Shown: positions 7,015 to 17,532, numbered from the stretch's first letter. The stretch: 64,000 nt of DNA from Burkholderia sp. Bp9143 (GCF_003853645.1 NZ_QTPO01000016.1:62001-126000), one strand, 5' to 3'. The notes: a model not told the origin generated them from the letters alone. A program made the numbers and translations.

Positions 7015-9740
7015 TGCAGTGCCTCCCGAATCTTCTCCGGTGTCACGGGCGTCACCCGGAACCGTCGGCCCGTCGCCATCGCGAGCGCATTGAGCAGCGC
7101 CGGCGCGATCGGACACATCACCGCTTCCGCGATGCCGCGTGCATTCGCCGGATCGCCGGCCGGCGGCGGCAATGCGATCAGCTCCTGCACGGGGATGTCC
7201 GGCAGCCGCGTGACCTCGTAGCGATCGAGATTCCATCGGCCGCCGCCCGGTCCGTCGGGCCCGAGCGGACAGGTCTCGGTCAGCACGTTGCCGATCCCCA
7301 TCGCGACCGCGCCCTGCGACTGCCCTTCGACAAGTTCCGGCGACAACTGCCGGCCGACGCTCACGGCCGTCACCACGCGTTCGACCTTCACGCGCCCGGT
7401 CGCCGGATCGACGGCCACCGCGACGAGCGTCGCCGACGGCGCATAGGTCGTGCGCCCGTAGAGCGTGGTATTGACTGGCGGCGGCTGCAGCACGCGCTGC
7501 AACGGCGCCAGGTGATACGGGTCGAGGCCGACCGCCACGTAGTCGTAGTCGATCTGCGCACTGCCGGACGCGAACGGATAGGTGCCCTTCCAGAAGTACC
7601 CGGCATAGCTCGCATGCACGGCCGCGACCGTCTGCAGGCCCAGCTTCCTGATCGTGCCGAGCAGCACCGGCCACGATATGGGTGCGAGGCCGTTCGCGAC
7701 GAGCGTGCGATCGACCCAGCGCACGTCCGCGACCCCGACGGGCACGCCCCACCATGCGCGCGCGGCCGGCAGCACGCTTTGCAGAAACAGCGCCTGCGCG
7801 GCGCCCTTTACCGCGTGGTACTGATGGAATGCGCCGAGGCACGCGCTCGACGAACCATAGTTGTAGCGCACCCACTTCGGATCGCCCGGCTTGTCCTTCG
7901 GGTTGAGCCCGAGCGCGTTGAACGGTCCGATCTCGCTCATCGCAATCGTTTGCGCGTTTTGCCCGAGAAAATCGGCCGGCGCGAGACCGAGCGTCGTGGC
8001 CGCGCCGTTGCCCATGTCGGTATACGGCGTGACCACGCGCAGGCTGCTGTCGGGCAGGATCTGCACCATCCCGAACATCCCGTCGCCTGACGTGCCGTAC
8101 GCCTCGTTCGCCATCGCGAGGCCGACGCCATAGCGAAGGTTGCGCGCGTTGCGCTCGGCACGCGTCTGCTCGCGCTCGAGCCATAGCGGATGACGCTCGA
8201 GCCGGTCGAGCAGCGCGTCGAGCTGCAGGTCGAACAGGATCGGCGCACCCGTGATCGCGCGCCCCTTGCCGAGACCGGGCGCCTTGCCGAGCAGATTGGC
8301 GCGCCGGATCTCGAACGGCGACAGCCCGAGCCGGCGCGCGGCCTCGTCCATCAGCGTCTCGATCGCCATGAACGCCTGCGGCCCGCCGAAGCCGCGCTGC
8401 GACCCGCCGAAGACTTCCCGCGTGTAGGTCGATGCGGCCTGCGCGCGTGCGCGCGGGATCTCGTAGCAGCTCATCGCGCTCAACGCGGCAAGCTGCGCGA
8501 CGTACGGCGACAAGTTCTTCTTCCCGCCGCCGTTCATCAGGAAATCGCAGGTGATCGCCTCGAGCTTGCCGCGACGGTCGAACCACAGCGATTCGGAAAA
8601 CTGCGTCTCGCAGCGTTTCAGGCCGACCTGGAATTGTTCGTAACGCGACTGCTGCCAGCGCAGCGCGCCCTTCGCGAACGGTGCCGCAAGCGCCAGATAC
8701 AGCGGGAAATAGGACTTGTCGCGTCCGCCAAAGCCGCCACCCGGGTAACACGCGATGACATGCGCCTCCTTGACCGGGACGTCGCTGCCGTCGAACAGCG
8801 CGCACGCGCCGTTCGCGTCGTCGTTCGCCGACTGCGTGCCGAGCACGAGGCTGATTTTCGTGGCCGACGCGTCGTACCATGCGAGTCCCGCCTCGGGTTC
8901 CATGAACATCGGGTCCATCGCCGGCGTCTCGAAGCCATCGTCGCCGGTCGCCCGAACGCCGATCCACGCGCCGGCGGCCGCATTGCGCGCAACCGTCGCG
9001 TCGATGTTGGCGACCGCCGCCTCGCGTTCCTCCAGGTACTTCGCGGTCGGCTTGCCGCTGCTGTCGGTCTGGTAGTTGTCGACGTAGTTGAACCGTCGTT
9101 CGTCGTCTCGCACGTAGATGGTCACGGGCGAATACGGCACGACCGGTGCGGCCTTTCCCGGGCCGACCGGCGCGCCGTAGCGGATCACGCCGCGATTGAA
9201 GTCGAGCAGTTTCTTCGCGCGGCGATAGACGTCGAAGTTCTCGAAGATCAGCAGCGCGGCCGGCTGCCCGTAGCAGTCCGCCGGATAGCCGGCCCGCGCG
9301 AGCCAGTAGATGTCCTGGTTCGCGATCGGATCGGATTCCGGCGCAAGGGCGATCCGGCGCGCGCTCAGCAATGCGTTGTCGACGACGGCGATCGGTCGCA
9401 GTTCCTGCGGCAGCACCCCGAGGTCGTAGCCTTGGTACACGGCGTCGACCCGGTCGCAGCGCAGCGCATAGAGCCAGTTTTCCTGCTGCGGCCAGCCGAC
9501 GAAGTCGCGGGACTTGAAGTCGCGCGCGTAGATCTTCTGTCCCGTTACCTTCGGCATGCCGTCGATTCGCCAGCGCGCCTTGCCGGGCACGGGCGCCCAG
9601 CTCGGGCCGTTCGCATCGGCCTGCGCCTCGCCCGCGGCGAGTACGACGGCCGGCAAATGGGTGACCGAAACGGCGACGACGGCGCCGCTACCGGCCAGCT
9701 TCAGAAACGTCCGGCGTGTCACAGGCACATGGATTGCCAT
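7011..9740 (-). CDS. Molybdopterin-binding subunit of a periplasmic xanthine-oxidase-family enzyme
   Basis: The 909-residue protein starts with a Tat signal (TRRTFLKLAGSGA) and contains the family motifs PGGGFGGRD and GSQRGFGGPQA and a C-terminal GIAEAV that supplies the catalytic Glu. It matches IorB/aldehyde-oxidase-like large subunits, which hydroxylate N-heterocycles or aldehydes with water as oxygen donor. The operon order is large subunit, 2Fe-2S subunit, cytochrome c. Its substrate cannot be read from sequence; the neighbouring indole-type operon makes an N-heteroaromatic compound plausible. Confidence 0.9.
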   Translation of the reverse strand: MAIHVPVTRRTFLKLAGSGAVVAVSVTHLPAVVLAAGEAQADANGPSWAPVPGKARWRIDGMPKVTGQKIYARDFKSRDFVGWPQQENWLYALRCDRVDAVYQGYDLGVLPQELRPIAVVDNALLSARRIALAPESDPIANQDIYWLARAGYPADCYGQPAALLIFENFDVYRRAKKLLDFNRGVIRYGAPVGPGKAAPVVPYSPVTIYVRDDERRFNYVDNYQTDSSGKPTAKYLEEREAAVANIDATVARNAAAGAWIGVRATGDDGFETPAMDPMFMEPEAGLAWYDASATKISLVLGTQSANDDANGACALFDGSDVPVKEAHVIACYPGGGFGGRDKSYFPLYLALAAPFAKGALRWQQSRYEQFQVGLKRCETQFSESLWFDRRGKLEAITCDFLMNGGGKKNLSPYVAQLAALSAMSCYEIPRARAQAASTYTREVFGGSQRGFGGPQAFMAIETLMDEAARRLGLSPFEIRRANLLGKAPGLGKGRAITGAPILFDLQLDALLDRLERHPLWLEREQTRAERNARNLRYGVGLAMANEAYGTSGDGMFGMVQILPDSSLRVVTPYTDMGNGAATTLGLAPADFLGQNAQTIAMSEIGPFNALGLNPKDKPGDPKWVRYNYGSSSACLGAFHQYHAVKGAAQALFLQSVLPAARAWWGVPVGVADVRWVDRTLVANGLAPISWPVLLGTIRKLGLQTVAAVHASYAGYFWKGTYPFASGSAQIDYDYVAVGLDPYHLAPLQRVLQPPPVNTTLYGRTTYAPSATLVAVAVDPATGRVKVERVVTAVSVGRQLSPELVEGQSQGAVAMGIGNVLTETCPLGPDGPGGGRWNLDRYEVTRLPDIPVQELIALPPPAGDPANARGIAEAVMCPIAPALLNALAMATGRRFRVTPVTPEKIREALQ

Positions 9741-10606
9741 GCTGCGTCCCTCGTTCGAATTGTTATATCGTCCTGCGATTGCGCGACGCGCGTCGCCACG
9801 CCGGCCGCGTGCGGGCCGATGCGCAGGGTATCGGTGAGAAAGCGGTGTTCCGGGCGCGGTCGGGTGCGCCGGCGGTCAGGAATCGGGGGGAAAGTGACGC
9901 GCAACGCCGCGCGGCGGGTGCCCGGGACCGTGCCGTGCGACCGAGCGCCTGCTCGACGAAGCATCGGGCCGCGTGCACATCGCTGCTTGCTTGTTCATGA
10001 TTCCCCCGGACTTGATCGTGCATGACCGGCCTGTTTTCCTTATCGTCGGACAGTCGCTTGATTTTCAAGTGCTTTTCTGGATATCTCCGGGAGGCCGAAT
10101 GCGCGTCCCGTTCCCGCCGTGATTCAGTTCTGATTTTGAATAATGCTAGGAATTCGAAGCGGGGATTTCAAGGAGATTTTCGGGTCACATGGCGCATGCG
10201 GAACATGGATCGATGTGTTCCCGCGCGTCGGCCGGAAGGACCGCCTCCAGCCGGCTGTTTCGGTGCCGACCGGGACTCGTCGCCGTCGTTACAATTCACT
10301 TTCGTAACAGGAGACGTTCTGACAAACGCGATTTGCCTGCGAGTGGGGAAAGAAGAACCCCAGGCAATTCCGGTCGACACTCCGGTAAACGATCACACCC
10401 ATTGTTGATCCGGATTCATTCAGCTGTGCGGACTGATCCAGTCGGATTGCTTTTCGTTTCGGCCGGCGTGCCGCCGCTATGATCGACCCATCTCGCGGCG
10501 CCGCCCGGGGGGAGGATGACCTCCCATGAAGACCGTACCGTGCCGGCCGACCGGGGCTGCCTGGCCGGCACGCAAATCCGTTGCGTGCGCCAACCCGCAC
10601 GGATGT
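9741..10606. other. Long intergenic region between tad locus and hydroxylase operon
   Basis: This 866-bp gap lies downstream of tadC and upstream of the hydroxylase operon. It has stretches of lower GC (about 10030-10170). Two hairpins follow tadC: GTGCCGGCC/GGCCGGCAC arms at 10540-10548 and 10563-10571, and GGGAGG/CCTCCC arms at 10510-10515 and 10520-10525. Neither has a U-tract, so they may be weak or Rho-dependent ends of the tad transcript. A 128-codon frame at 10022-10408 (+) has no recognisable features and poor codon bias; I do not call it. Confidence 0.4.
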
Positions 10607-11581
10607 TCACTGCCCGATACTGTTGAAGGTCGGCAGCAGCACCCGATACACGTGGATCATCGCCGGCCCGAGCAACACGCACATCAGCGCCGGGAAGATA
10701 CAGAAGATCAGCGGGAACAGCAGCTTCAGCGCGATCTTCGCGGCCCGCTCCTCGGCGCGCATCCGCCGCCGCGTGCGCAGCATGTCCGAGAGCACGCGCA
10801 GCGATTCGGCGATGCTCGTGCCGAAGCGATCGGCCTGGATCAGCATCGCGCAGAACGATTCGATGTCCTCGACGCCGGTCCGCAGTGCGAAATTGCGCAG
10901 CGCGGTTTCCTTCGTGAACCCGGAACGCATCTCGAGCAGCAGCAAGTCGAGCTCGCCCGCGACCACTTCGCTGCGAAAGCGCAGTTCCTCGCTCACCCGC
11001 ATCAGCGCCGCATCGAGCCCGAGCCCTGCCTCGACGCATACGGTCAGCAGGTCGAGCGCATCCGGGAAGTCCTCGAAGATCACGCGCTGACGCGTCGCGA
11101 TCCGCCTCGACAGGATCACGTTCGGCACGTAGTAACCGAGCCCGGCGAGCGCGACGAGGATGATCGACAGCAGCATGCGTTGCTCCGCGAGCCGGGTCGT
11201 GGCGAGCGCCAGCAGCGCAGCGCCGGGCAGCGCCAGCGCGAGCACCGTCTTCGCCGCGAAGTAAAGCGCGCCCGCGTTCGCATCGCGCCAGCCGGCATTC
11301 ATCAGCCGGATCCGCAGCGGCGAATTCTCCCAGCCCTCCTGCGGCAGCGACAGCCGGGAAATCGGTTGCGACAGCTCGACGAGTTTCGCGACCCAGCGCG
11401 ATGTTTGCCCGCCGCCGTCGTCCGCGCCGGCGCCGACGCCCACACTTGCCCCGCTCGCCTGCTGGATTCGGCGCTCCATGTTGCGCGGCGCGAACAGCAG
11501 CATCGCAATCAGCACGCCGCCGGCGACGAAAATGAACAAGCCGGCCAGCATCACGGTATGTATTACGCTCAGGTTTTGCAT
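10607..11581 (-). CDS. tadC: Tad pilus inner-membrane platform protein TadC
   Basis: The protein has 324 residues, an N-terminal membrane segment, a cytoplasmic T2SSF domain (EDFPDALDLLTVCVEAGLGLDAAL) and C-terminal membrane helices (LLFPLIFCIFPALMCVLL). With TadB it forms the inner-membrane platform on which the TadA ATPase acts. The start is ATG 11581; an upstream in-frame Met would overlap the tadB end. It is the last gene of the tad operon. Confidence 0.92.
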   Translation of the reverse strand: MQNLSVIHTVMLAGLFIFVAGGVLIAMLLFAPRNMERRIQQASGASVGVGAGADDGGGQTSRWVAKLVELSQPISRLSLPQEGWENSPLRIRLMNAGWRDANAGALYFAAKTVLALALPGAALLALATTRLAEQRMLLSIILVALAGLGYYVPNVILSRRIATRQRVIFEDFPDALDLLTVCVEAGLGLDAALMRVSEELRFRSEVVAGELDLLLLEMRSGFTKETALRNFALRTGVEDIESFCAMLIQADRFGTSIAESLRVLSDMLRTRRRMRAEERAAKIALKLLFPLIFCIFPALMCVLLGPAMIHVYRVLLPTFNSIGQ

Positions 11582-11619
11582 GACAGCCTCGAATCGGTTC
11601 GTGAAGCCTGAGACACGCG

Positions 11620-12597
11620 TCAGACGCGGATCCGGATGATGCGGCGAATCCACAGCAGGCCGAATGCCATCGACCCCAGCATCACGCCAACCATCTTGAT
11701 GCCGGCCGGATCCTGCCAGAGCACCGACAGAAACTCCCGGTTCAACGCCGCCATCATGCCTGCGGTGCCGAACGGCAGCAGCCCGAGGATCCAGGCCGAC
11801 AGCCGCCCTTCCGCCGACAGCACGCGGACCTTGTCGAACAGCTTGAAGCGCTCGCGCACCAGCGCCGAGATGCTGTCGAGCAGTTCGGCCAGGTTGCCGC
11901 CGGTCTCGCGCTGGATCAGCACCGCGATCACGAAGTAGCGCAGATCATGGGCCGGCACGCGCGTCGCGAGGTTCACCAGCGCATCGTGCAGCGATACGCC
12001 GTAATTGATCTCGTCGAACGTGACCCGGAATTCACCGCCCATCGGATCGGGAAACTCCTCGCCGACCATCCCGAGCGCGCTCGTAAACGAGTGGCCGGAG
12101 CGTAGCGCGCGCGCGATCATGTCGCAGACGTCCGGCAGCTGGCGCTCAAGCTTGAGCATCCGCCGGTTGCGGTGCCGCATCACGTACATGGTCGGCAGGC
12201 ATGCGGTCACGAGCGCAATCGGCACCACGGCGATCAGCGGCAACGCGGTGACGATCAGGCCCAGCGTCGCGACCACCGGAAATGCGGCGCTGATCACGGC
12301 CAGTTTCGCGACCGTCCAGTCGAGCCCCGATTGCTGCAGCAGCAGGTCCAGCGACTGCACGCGCGGCATGCGCAGCAACAGCCGGTCGAACGGTTTCGAC
12401 TCGTCGAGCATCCGCTTCTTGAGAATCGACAGTCGCTCCTGCTGCACGCTGCCGCCGGCCGACATCGCGCGCAGGCGCGACTCGATCCGGCGCGCCGCGG
12501 CACCGTGGCGCGTGTTCCACCATTGATAGACACCTTCGATCGCGAGCACGACCGCGACGAAGGTGAGAATCACAAAACCGTAAAAGATCGAGTCCAT
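11620..12597 (-). CDS. tadB: Tad pilus inner-membrane platform protein TadB
   Basis: The protein has 325 residues with an N-terminal membrane helix, a T2SSF domain (LPDVCDMIARALRSGHSFTSALGMV) and further helices at the C-terminus. It is the paralogue and partner of TadC, which starts 38 bases downstream. It follows tadA by about 34 bases and so is in the same transcript. Confidence 0.92.
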   Translation of the reverse strand: MDSIFYGFVILTFVAVVLAIEGVYQWWNTRHGAAARRIESRLRAMSAGGSVQQERLSILKKRMLDESKPFDRLLLRMPRVQSLDLLLQQSGLDWTVAKLAVISAAFPVVATLGLIVTALPLIAVVPIALVTACLPTMYVMRHRNRRMLKLERQLPDVCDMIARALRSGHSFTSALGMVGEEFPDPMGGEFRVTFDEINYGVSLHDALVNLATRVPAHDLRYFVIAVLIQRETGGNLAELLDSISALVRERFKLFDKVRVLSAEGRLSAWILGLLPFGTAGMMAALNREFLSVLWQDPAGIKMVGVMLGSMAFGLLWIRRIIRIRV

Positions 12598-12631
12598 GAG
12601 ACCCTCCCCGGATTCAGACGACCGCGCGTCG

Positions 12632-13999
12632 TCACTTCGTCTCGTAGCGCTGCGCCGGGTCGTACAGCGAATCCGGCAGGTTGATGCCGAACGCCTGCAG
12701 CCGTTCGGCGAATTTCGGCCGCACGCCGGTCGCGCAGAAGTGTCCGCGCACCGTGCCGTCGGGATCCATGCCGGTGCGCTTGAACGTGAAGATCTCCTGC
12801 ATGTTGATGATGTCGCCTTCCATCCCGGTCAGCTCCTGGATGCTGACGATCTTGCGCTTGCCGTCGGTGAGCCGCGTCGCCTGGACCACCACCGAGATCG
12901 CCGACGCGATCTGCTGGCGCATCGTCTTCGGCGGCAGCGTCAGGCCGCCGACGCTGATCATGTTCTCGAGCCGCGTGAGCGCATCGCGCGGCGTGTTTGC
13001 GTGGATCGTCGCGAGCGAGCCTTCGTGGCCGGTGTTCATCGCATTGAGCATGTCGAGCGCTTCCGCGCCGCGCACTTCGCCGAGAATGATCCGGTCCGGC
13101 CGCATCCGCAGCGCGTTGCGCACGAGCGTGCGCTGCGTGATCTCGCCCTTGCCCTCGATGTTCGGCGGCCGCGTTTCGAGCCGCAGTACGTGCGGTTGCT
13201 GCAGCTGCAGCTCGGCCGCGTCCTCGATCGTCACGATCCGCTCCGATCTCGGAATGAAGCCCGACAGGATGTTGAGCAGCGTCGTCTTGCCGCTGCCGGT
13301 ACCACCCGACACGAGCACGTTCACCTTTGCCTTGGCCAGCGAGTCGAGCAGTTCCGCCATCGGCGGCGTGAGACTCTTGTAATTCACCAGGTCGTCCATC
13401 TTCAGCGGATTGACCGCGAAGCGCCGAATCGACATCAACGGTCCGTCGATCGCCGACGGCGGGATGATCGCGTTCACGCGCGAGCCGTCCGGCAGCCGCG
13501 CGTCGACCATCGGGGTCGATTCGTCGATGCGGCGCCCGACGCGCGAGACGATCTTCTCGATCACCTTCATCAGGTGCGCGTCGTCGTAGAACGTCACGTC
13601 GGTCAGCTCCAGCTGGCCGCTGCGCTCGACGTAGACCTGACGGTACGTGTTCACGAGGATGTCGGAGATGCCGGGGTCGCGCAGCAGCGACTCGAGCGGG
13701 CCGAAGCCGAACATCTCGTCGTACACGTCGATCGCGAGCTGACGCCGTTCGATGTCGTTTGCGGGCGTGCGCTCCTCGTCGAGAATGCGCGAGATCAGCG
13801 CCGAAATTTCCTGCCGGACCTGTTCCTGCGGCAGGCGCGACAGGCGCTCCAGCTCGACACGCTCGAGCACCGCCAGGTGAATTTCACGGCGCAGCTTCTG
13901 GTACGCGTCGCGGACCGACGAATGTGTCGCACCTGCCGGTTCGGTGCCCGCCGCCTGCGGCTGCGTCCGGTATAAGGACATCTGATCGCGCAATGACAT
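12632..13999 (-). CDS. tadA: Tad secretion ATPase TadA/CpaF
   Basis: This 455-residue type II/IV secretion ATPase has a Walker A motif [10 protein letters not shown], an Asp/His-box region including [16 protein letters not shown] and the N-terminal domain of CpaF proteins. It is a cytoplasmic hexamer that powers assembly of the Flp pilus. It starts 19 bases after tadZ ends, and tadB, tadC follow in the usual order. Confidence 0.94.
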   Translation of the reverse strand: MSLRDQMSLYRTQPQAAGTEPAGATHSSVRDAYQKLRREIHLAVLERVELERLSRLPQEQVRQEISALISRILDEERTPANDIERRQLAIDVYDEMFGFGPLESLLRDPGISDILVNTYRQVYVERSGQLELTDVTFYDDAHLMKVIEKIVSRVGRRIDESTPMVDARLPDGSRVNAIIPPSAIDGPLMSIRRFAVNPLKMDDLVNYKSLTPPMAELLDSLAKAKVNVLVSGGTGSGKTTLLNILSGFIPRSERIVTIEDAAELQLQQPHVLRLETRPPNIEGKGEITQRTLVRNALRMRPDRIILGEVRGAEALDMLNAMNTGHEGSLATIHANTPRDALTRLENMISVGGLTLPPKTMRQQIASAISVVVQATRLTDGKRKIVSIQELTGMEGDIINMQEIFTFKRTGMDPDGTVRGHFCATGVRPKFAERLQAFGINLPDSLYDPAQRYETK

Positions 14000-14018
14000 G
14001 ATGGTTTCCCCGAAAGAT

Positions 14019-15227
14019 TCACATGGACTTGAGCTTCGGCGTGGCCTTGCGGCCGAACAGCCGGGACATCAACGGTTCGCTGCTGGACGTGTCGTGCTTC
14101 GTGCGCACGTCCCCTTCGACGATCTGCTTCGCACAGGCCTGCAACGCACGCGTCACCGCGGCGCCGCGTGCGACGCGCGAGGCCGGATGCCCCTGGTCGA
14201 GCGCTTCGCGCACCGTGTCGACGTCGTCCGGTATCGTGCTGCTGGCGTGCAGGCCGAGCACTTCCTCGAGCGCGGCGCGGGACCGTTCGCTCGCGCGCGT
14301 CATCCGGTTCACCACCAGCCGCAACTGGTCGGTCGGGTAGCCGAGCGACACGAGAATCTCCAGCAGCCGGCGGCCCGCGCGCACGTGCGGCATCGCGGGC
14401 TGCAGCACGAGCTGGATCTGGTCGCTGCGATCCAGCGCGATCATCGACAGCGGATTGATGCTGACGCCGATGTCGAAGATCACGAAGTCGTAGCGCGGCG
14501 CAGCGACGCCGAGGATCCATTCGAGCGCGTCCTCGCGCATCTCGGCGGCCTTGACCGGGTCGCCCGCGCCCGCGAGCACGTGGAACGTCGACGTGACGTG
14601 CGCGACGCTCGCGTCGAGAAACGCGCCGTCGAGCCGTTCGATCTGCGCGCACAGCTGCGGCAGCGTCGACGGCGGCGTCTCGTCGCTGACGAGGAACGCG
14701 GCATCCGCGAACTGCTGGTTCAGATCGACCAGCAGCACGCGGCGCTTGTAGCCTTCGGCGATCTCGTACGCGACGTTGCTCGCGGCGAAGCTCGTGCCCG
14801 CCCCCCCCTTGCACGACATGAACGACACGAAGCGCGTATCGTCGCTGTCGCGCCGCGTGCTTTGCGCGGCGGCGCGTTCGAGCGCACGGGCGAGCGCCGC
14901 GGGGTCGATCGGCCACTGCAGCACGTCGCGCGCGCCGGCGCGCATCGCGTCCAGCAGCACGTGCGGCGCGGCATCCGCGGTCACCAGGATGCTGGTCAGG
15001 CCCGGGTGCAGCCGGCAAATCCGCTCGATCGCCGACAGCTCGGCCCCATCCGTCGTCGCGCTGTCGATCAGCAGGATGTCGAATGAATCGAGGCCGTCGG
15101 TGCGATGCTCGATCTGGGACGGCCGCCCGGCCGCGCGCGTCACGCGGTAGCGTCCGCTGTCGGTGACCAGGCGCGCGATCTGCGTGAGGCGGGCCGTATC
15201 GTCTGCAGCTACGAGGATATTGATCAT
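14019..15227 (-). CDS. tadZ: TadZ/CpaE-type pilus localisation ATPase
   Basis: The protein has 402 residues. Residues 1-130 form an atypical receiver-like domain (ILVAADDTARL; IDSATTDGAEL). Residues 140-380 are a MinD/ParA-like P-loop domain with a deviant Walker A, CKGGAGTSF, and DLNQQFADAAFLVSD. TadZ/CpaE proteins place the Tad machine at the cell pole. It lies between the pseudopilin genes and tadA, its normal position. Confidence 0.9.
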   Translation of the reverse strand: MINILVAADDTARLTQIARLVTDSGRYRVTRAAGRPSQIEHRTDGLDSFDILLIDSATTDGAELSAIERICRLHPGLTSILVTADAAPHVLLDAMRAGARDVLQWPIDPAALARALERAAAQSTRRDSDDTRFVSFMSCKGGAGTSFAASNVAYEIAEGYKRRVLLVDLNQQFADAAFLVSDETPPSTLPQLCAQIERLDGAFLDASVAHVTSTFHVLAGAGDPVKAAEMREDALEWILGVAAPRYDFVIFDIGVSINPLSMIALDRSDQIQLVLQPAMPHVRAGRRLLEILVSLGYPTDQLRLVVNRMTRASERSRAALEEVLGLHASSTIPDDVDTVREALDQGHPASRVARGAAVTRALQACAKQIVEGDVRTKHDTSSSEPLMSRLFGRKATPKLKSM

Positions 15228-15248
15228 GACTGTGCCTCGTCGGTTCGA

Positions 15249-15692
15249 TTATTGACAGGCGCTGCCGCCCGTCGAGGAATTCAGGCTTTCCCGCGACAGC
15301 GTCGTGGTGAACGGCGGCATCGTGATCGCGACGTTCGCGATCGGAATCATCATGCTGACGGTGACGTTGGTGATGCTGACCGTCACGAACGAGCAGGAAC
15401 TCACGTCGCAGCCTGACGGCGCGTAGGTCACCGACACGTTCGAGTTCGCCAGGAGCGGCATCAGCGACTTCACGCGCTTCACGACGCCGGTTGCGTTGAC
15501 GTCGCAGACGATCGCCGTGCGTGCGCCCAGCCGGAGGGCCTCGGTCGCGGTGTTCCAGTAAAACAGCACGCGCCCGAATTCGAAGATGCCGATCAGCAGC
15601 ATGATCAGGATCGATGCGATCAGCGCGAACTCGACGATCGTCGCGCCACGTTGGACGCGGCGGCGCGACAGCGGAAAGGGGCGCGCGTTCAT
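15249..15692 (-). CDS. tadE: TadE-like minor pseudopilin
   Basis: The protein has 147 residues. A basic N-terminus is followed by QRGATIVEFALIASILIMLL, the TadE pattern with a prepilin-type cleavage Gly and Glu at +5 region, then a globular part with four cysteines, two of them in CDVSSC. It is likely processed by TadV and helps assemble the pilus. Its start overlaps the stop of the upstream TadE/F gene by four bases. Confidence 0.85.
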   Translation of the reverse strand: MNARPFPLSRRRVQRGATIVEFALIASILIMLLIGIFEFGRVLFYWNTATEALRLGARTAIVCDVNATGVVKRVKSLMPLLANSNVSVTYAPSGCDVSSCSFVTVSITNVTVSMMIPIANVAITMPPFTTTLSRESLNSSTGGSACQ

Positions 15693-16222
15693 GACACTTG
15701 CCTCATCACGGTGATGATGTTGCCGAAGGTGATCGAGGACAGCCCCGGGTAGGCCGGAATCGGCTGGTACTGGTAGCCCTTCACCTTCACCTCGACGACG
15801 TTGATGCTGCCCGTCGCCGTGCCGCTTGCCGCGTTGTTGGTCGAGTCGTACGTCGGCAGGCTCGCGAACTGCGGCGGGTCGGACGCGTCGGCACAATCGG
15901 TCGAATGCGCGGCGTCGCAGACGATCACCATCGACGTCGTGAGCCCCGGCACCAGCTCGGTGCCGGCAGCCCCGCAGGTCGTGTTGCCGTACACGACGAG
16001 GCACTGTGCCGCCGCCAGCGGATACGCGCTGTCGGCGGGCAGATACACCGACAGGTAGCGCGCGGCGTCGCGCGTCCCCTTGGTGATGGTCTCGTACTGG
16101 TAGATCGCGCGGCCGAACTCGGCCACGCCGGTCGCGAGCACGATCATCGGCATCAGCACGAGCGCGAATTCGACCGCGGCGACACCGCGCATGCGTGACC
16201 GGCGAATCGGGAGCCTTTTCAT
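15689..16222 (-). CDS. TadE/TadF-like minor pseudopilin
   Basis: The protein has 177 residues with the N-terminal pattern MRGVAAVEFALVLMPMIVL, a TadE-family pseudopilin signature with prepilin-like cleavage site and hydrophobic helix. The rest is an extracytoplasmic domain with several cysteines. It lies between tadG and the second tadE-like gene, where other tad loci have tadE and tadF; which of the two names applies cannot be decided by eye. Confidence 0.82.
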   Translation of the reverse strand: MKRLPIRRSRMRGVAAVEFALVLMPMIVLATGVAEFGRAIYQYETITKGTRDAARYLSVYLPADSAYPLAAAQCLVVYGNTTCGAAGTELVPGLTTSMVIVCDAAHSTDCADASDPPQFASLPTYDSTNNAASGTATGSINVVEVKVKGYQYQPIPAYPGLSSITFGNIITVMRQVS

Positions 16223-16235
16223 GATCGCGTCTCCT

Positions 16236-17507
16236 CTATTGAACGAGCATCGGGACCTTGATGCCGGCCGAACTGCCGTTGCCAGGCAAGCCGTGCGTCG
16301 CGCAGGGCGTCGTGCCCGACGCTGTCGTGCCGAGGTATTCGAGGTGCGCCACGACCCCGCCGGCGCCCGGGCTGAACGGCAGCGGATCGAGCATCAGCAC
16401 GCAGTCCCACTGCGTGACGTGCAGCTTGCTGCTGGCCCCGGTCAGCGTCGAGCAGTCGCCCTCGGGGGCAAGCGCGACCCGGCGGTCGCCGCCGAACGTC
16501 TGGTAGTTGCTTGCCGTCGCCGTCCCGTTGGTCGCGATGCCGCTGCCGGTGGGCGGCGCGCCGTCGCCCTGGTAGGACTTGAAGCTCGCGCGATCGAGCA
16601 CGAACTGCGTGTATGCGTCGCCGACGATGCCCGCCGTTCCCGGCGGCCCGTAGTTGGGGCCGACGTACGCGTAGCCGGTGAAGTCCGGCTGGCCGCTCGA
16701 GCCGTTGGCGCCGTTCGTGTAGATGCCGAAGCGGGTATTCCAGGCCCGCAGTGCCGCGGACTTCAGGCCCGTCGACCCGAGGTCGGGCGGCGACACGATG
16801 TTGCAGGTATTGCCGGACAGTTCGCTGGCGATGGTCGGCTCGCTCGTCGAGCCGTCGAGCGCCGCCCAGCCGAAGTTGCCGGGCCCGTACGTCGTCGACG
16901 AACCGGACGGCGACGAGATCCAGTCGCCGACCTTGTACGGCGCGGCGGCCGCCGCACGGCACACGAATACCGGAATCGCACAGGTGGTCTGCCCGGAGCC
17001 GACCGTCGCGATCGCGCTCGCCGAGACCTGCGCCGCGTTCGCGACCGTCACGCCCGGGATCGTGTTGAGTATCTCGATGAACCAGTGCGCGATGTTGGTC
17101 AACTGCGCCGTGCACTTCACGTACTTGATGTTCGCCGGCGTGGCGACCGCCGTCTTCGTCAGGAACGGATTGGTCAGCGAATCGCTGAACGTGACGTTCG
17201 AATCCGTCTGCATCTGTACCGCGTTCTGCTGAAAGAACGCGAAGTTCGAGTGCCCGGCGGCGATGCCGTTCGCTTCCGAGACCTGCAGGCTGATGGCCGA
17301 CGTAAGATCACGCGCGGCGGACAGCGCGCACGCATCGGCGCTGTTCTGCAGTTCGCTGCGCGTGACGTACAACTTGCCGAGGTCCAGCGCGAGACCGACG
17401 AACCCGATCATCACCGCCAGTGCGAGACCGACGATGATCGCGACGGCGCCTCGCTGGCGATGCAGACCGCGACGCGTGAGTTTCGGATGACGAGCTGCGC
17501 TGGACAT
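16236..17507 (-). CDS. tadG: TadG-type pilus assembly protein
   Basis: The protein has 423 residues with one N-terminal membrane helix (GAVAIIVGLALAVMIGFVGL) that carries the TadE/G-like pattern and a large periplasmic part with few charged residues (PilP/Flp TadG-like family). TadG is anchored in the inner membrane and needed for pilus stability. It starts 25 bases downstream of the lipoprotein gene. Confidence 0.85.
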   Translation of the reverse strand: MSSAARHPKLTRRGLHRQRGAVAIIVGLALAVMIGFVGLALDLGKLYVTRSELQNSADACALSAARDLTSAISLQVSEANGIAAGHSNFAFFQQNAVQMQTDSNVTFSDSLTNPFLTKTAVATPANIKYVKCTAQLTNIAHWFIEILNTIPGVTVANAAQVSASAIATVGSGQTTCAIPVFVCRAAAAAPYKVGDWISSPSGSSTTYGPGNFGWAALDGSTSEPTIASELSGNTCNIVSPPDLGSTGLKSAALRAWNTRFGIYTNGANGSSGQPDFTGYAYVGPNYGPPGTAGIVGDAYTQFVLDRASFKSYQGDGAPPTGSGIATNGTATASNYQTFGGDRRVALAPEGDCSTLTGASSKLHVTQWDCVLMLDPLPFSPGAGGVVAHLEYLGTTASGTTPCATHGLPGNGSSAGIKVPMLVQ

Positions 17508-17532
17508 GGCGTTCTCCCTGAGCGTGCCTGTG

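Noticed and set aside
10022..10408. 128-codon + strand frame in the gap downstream of tadC
   Set aside because: No ribosome site of note, no domain and unusual codon use; likely non-coding.
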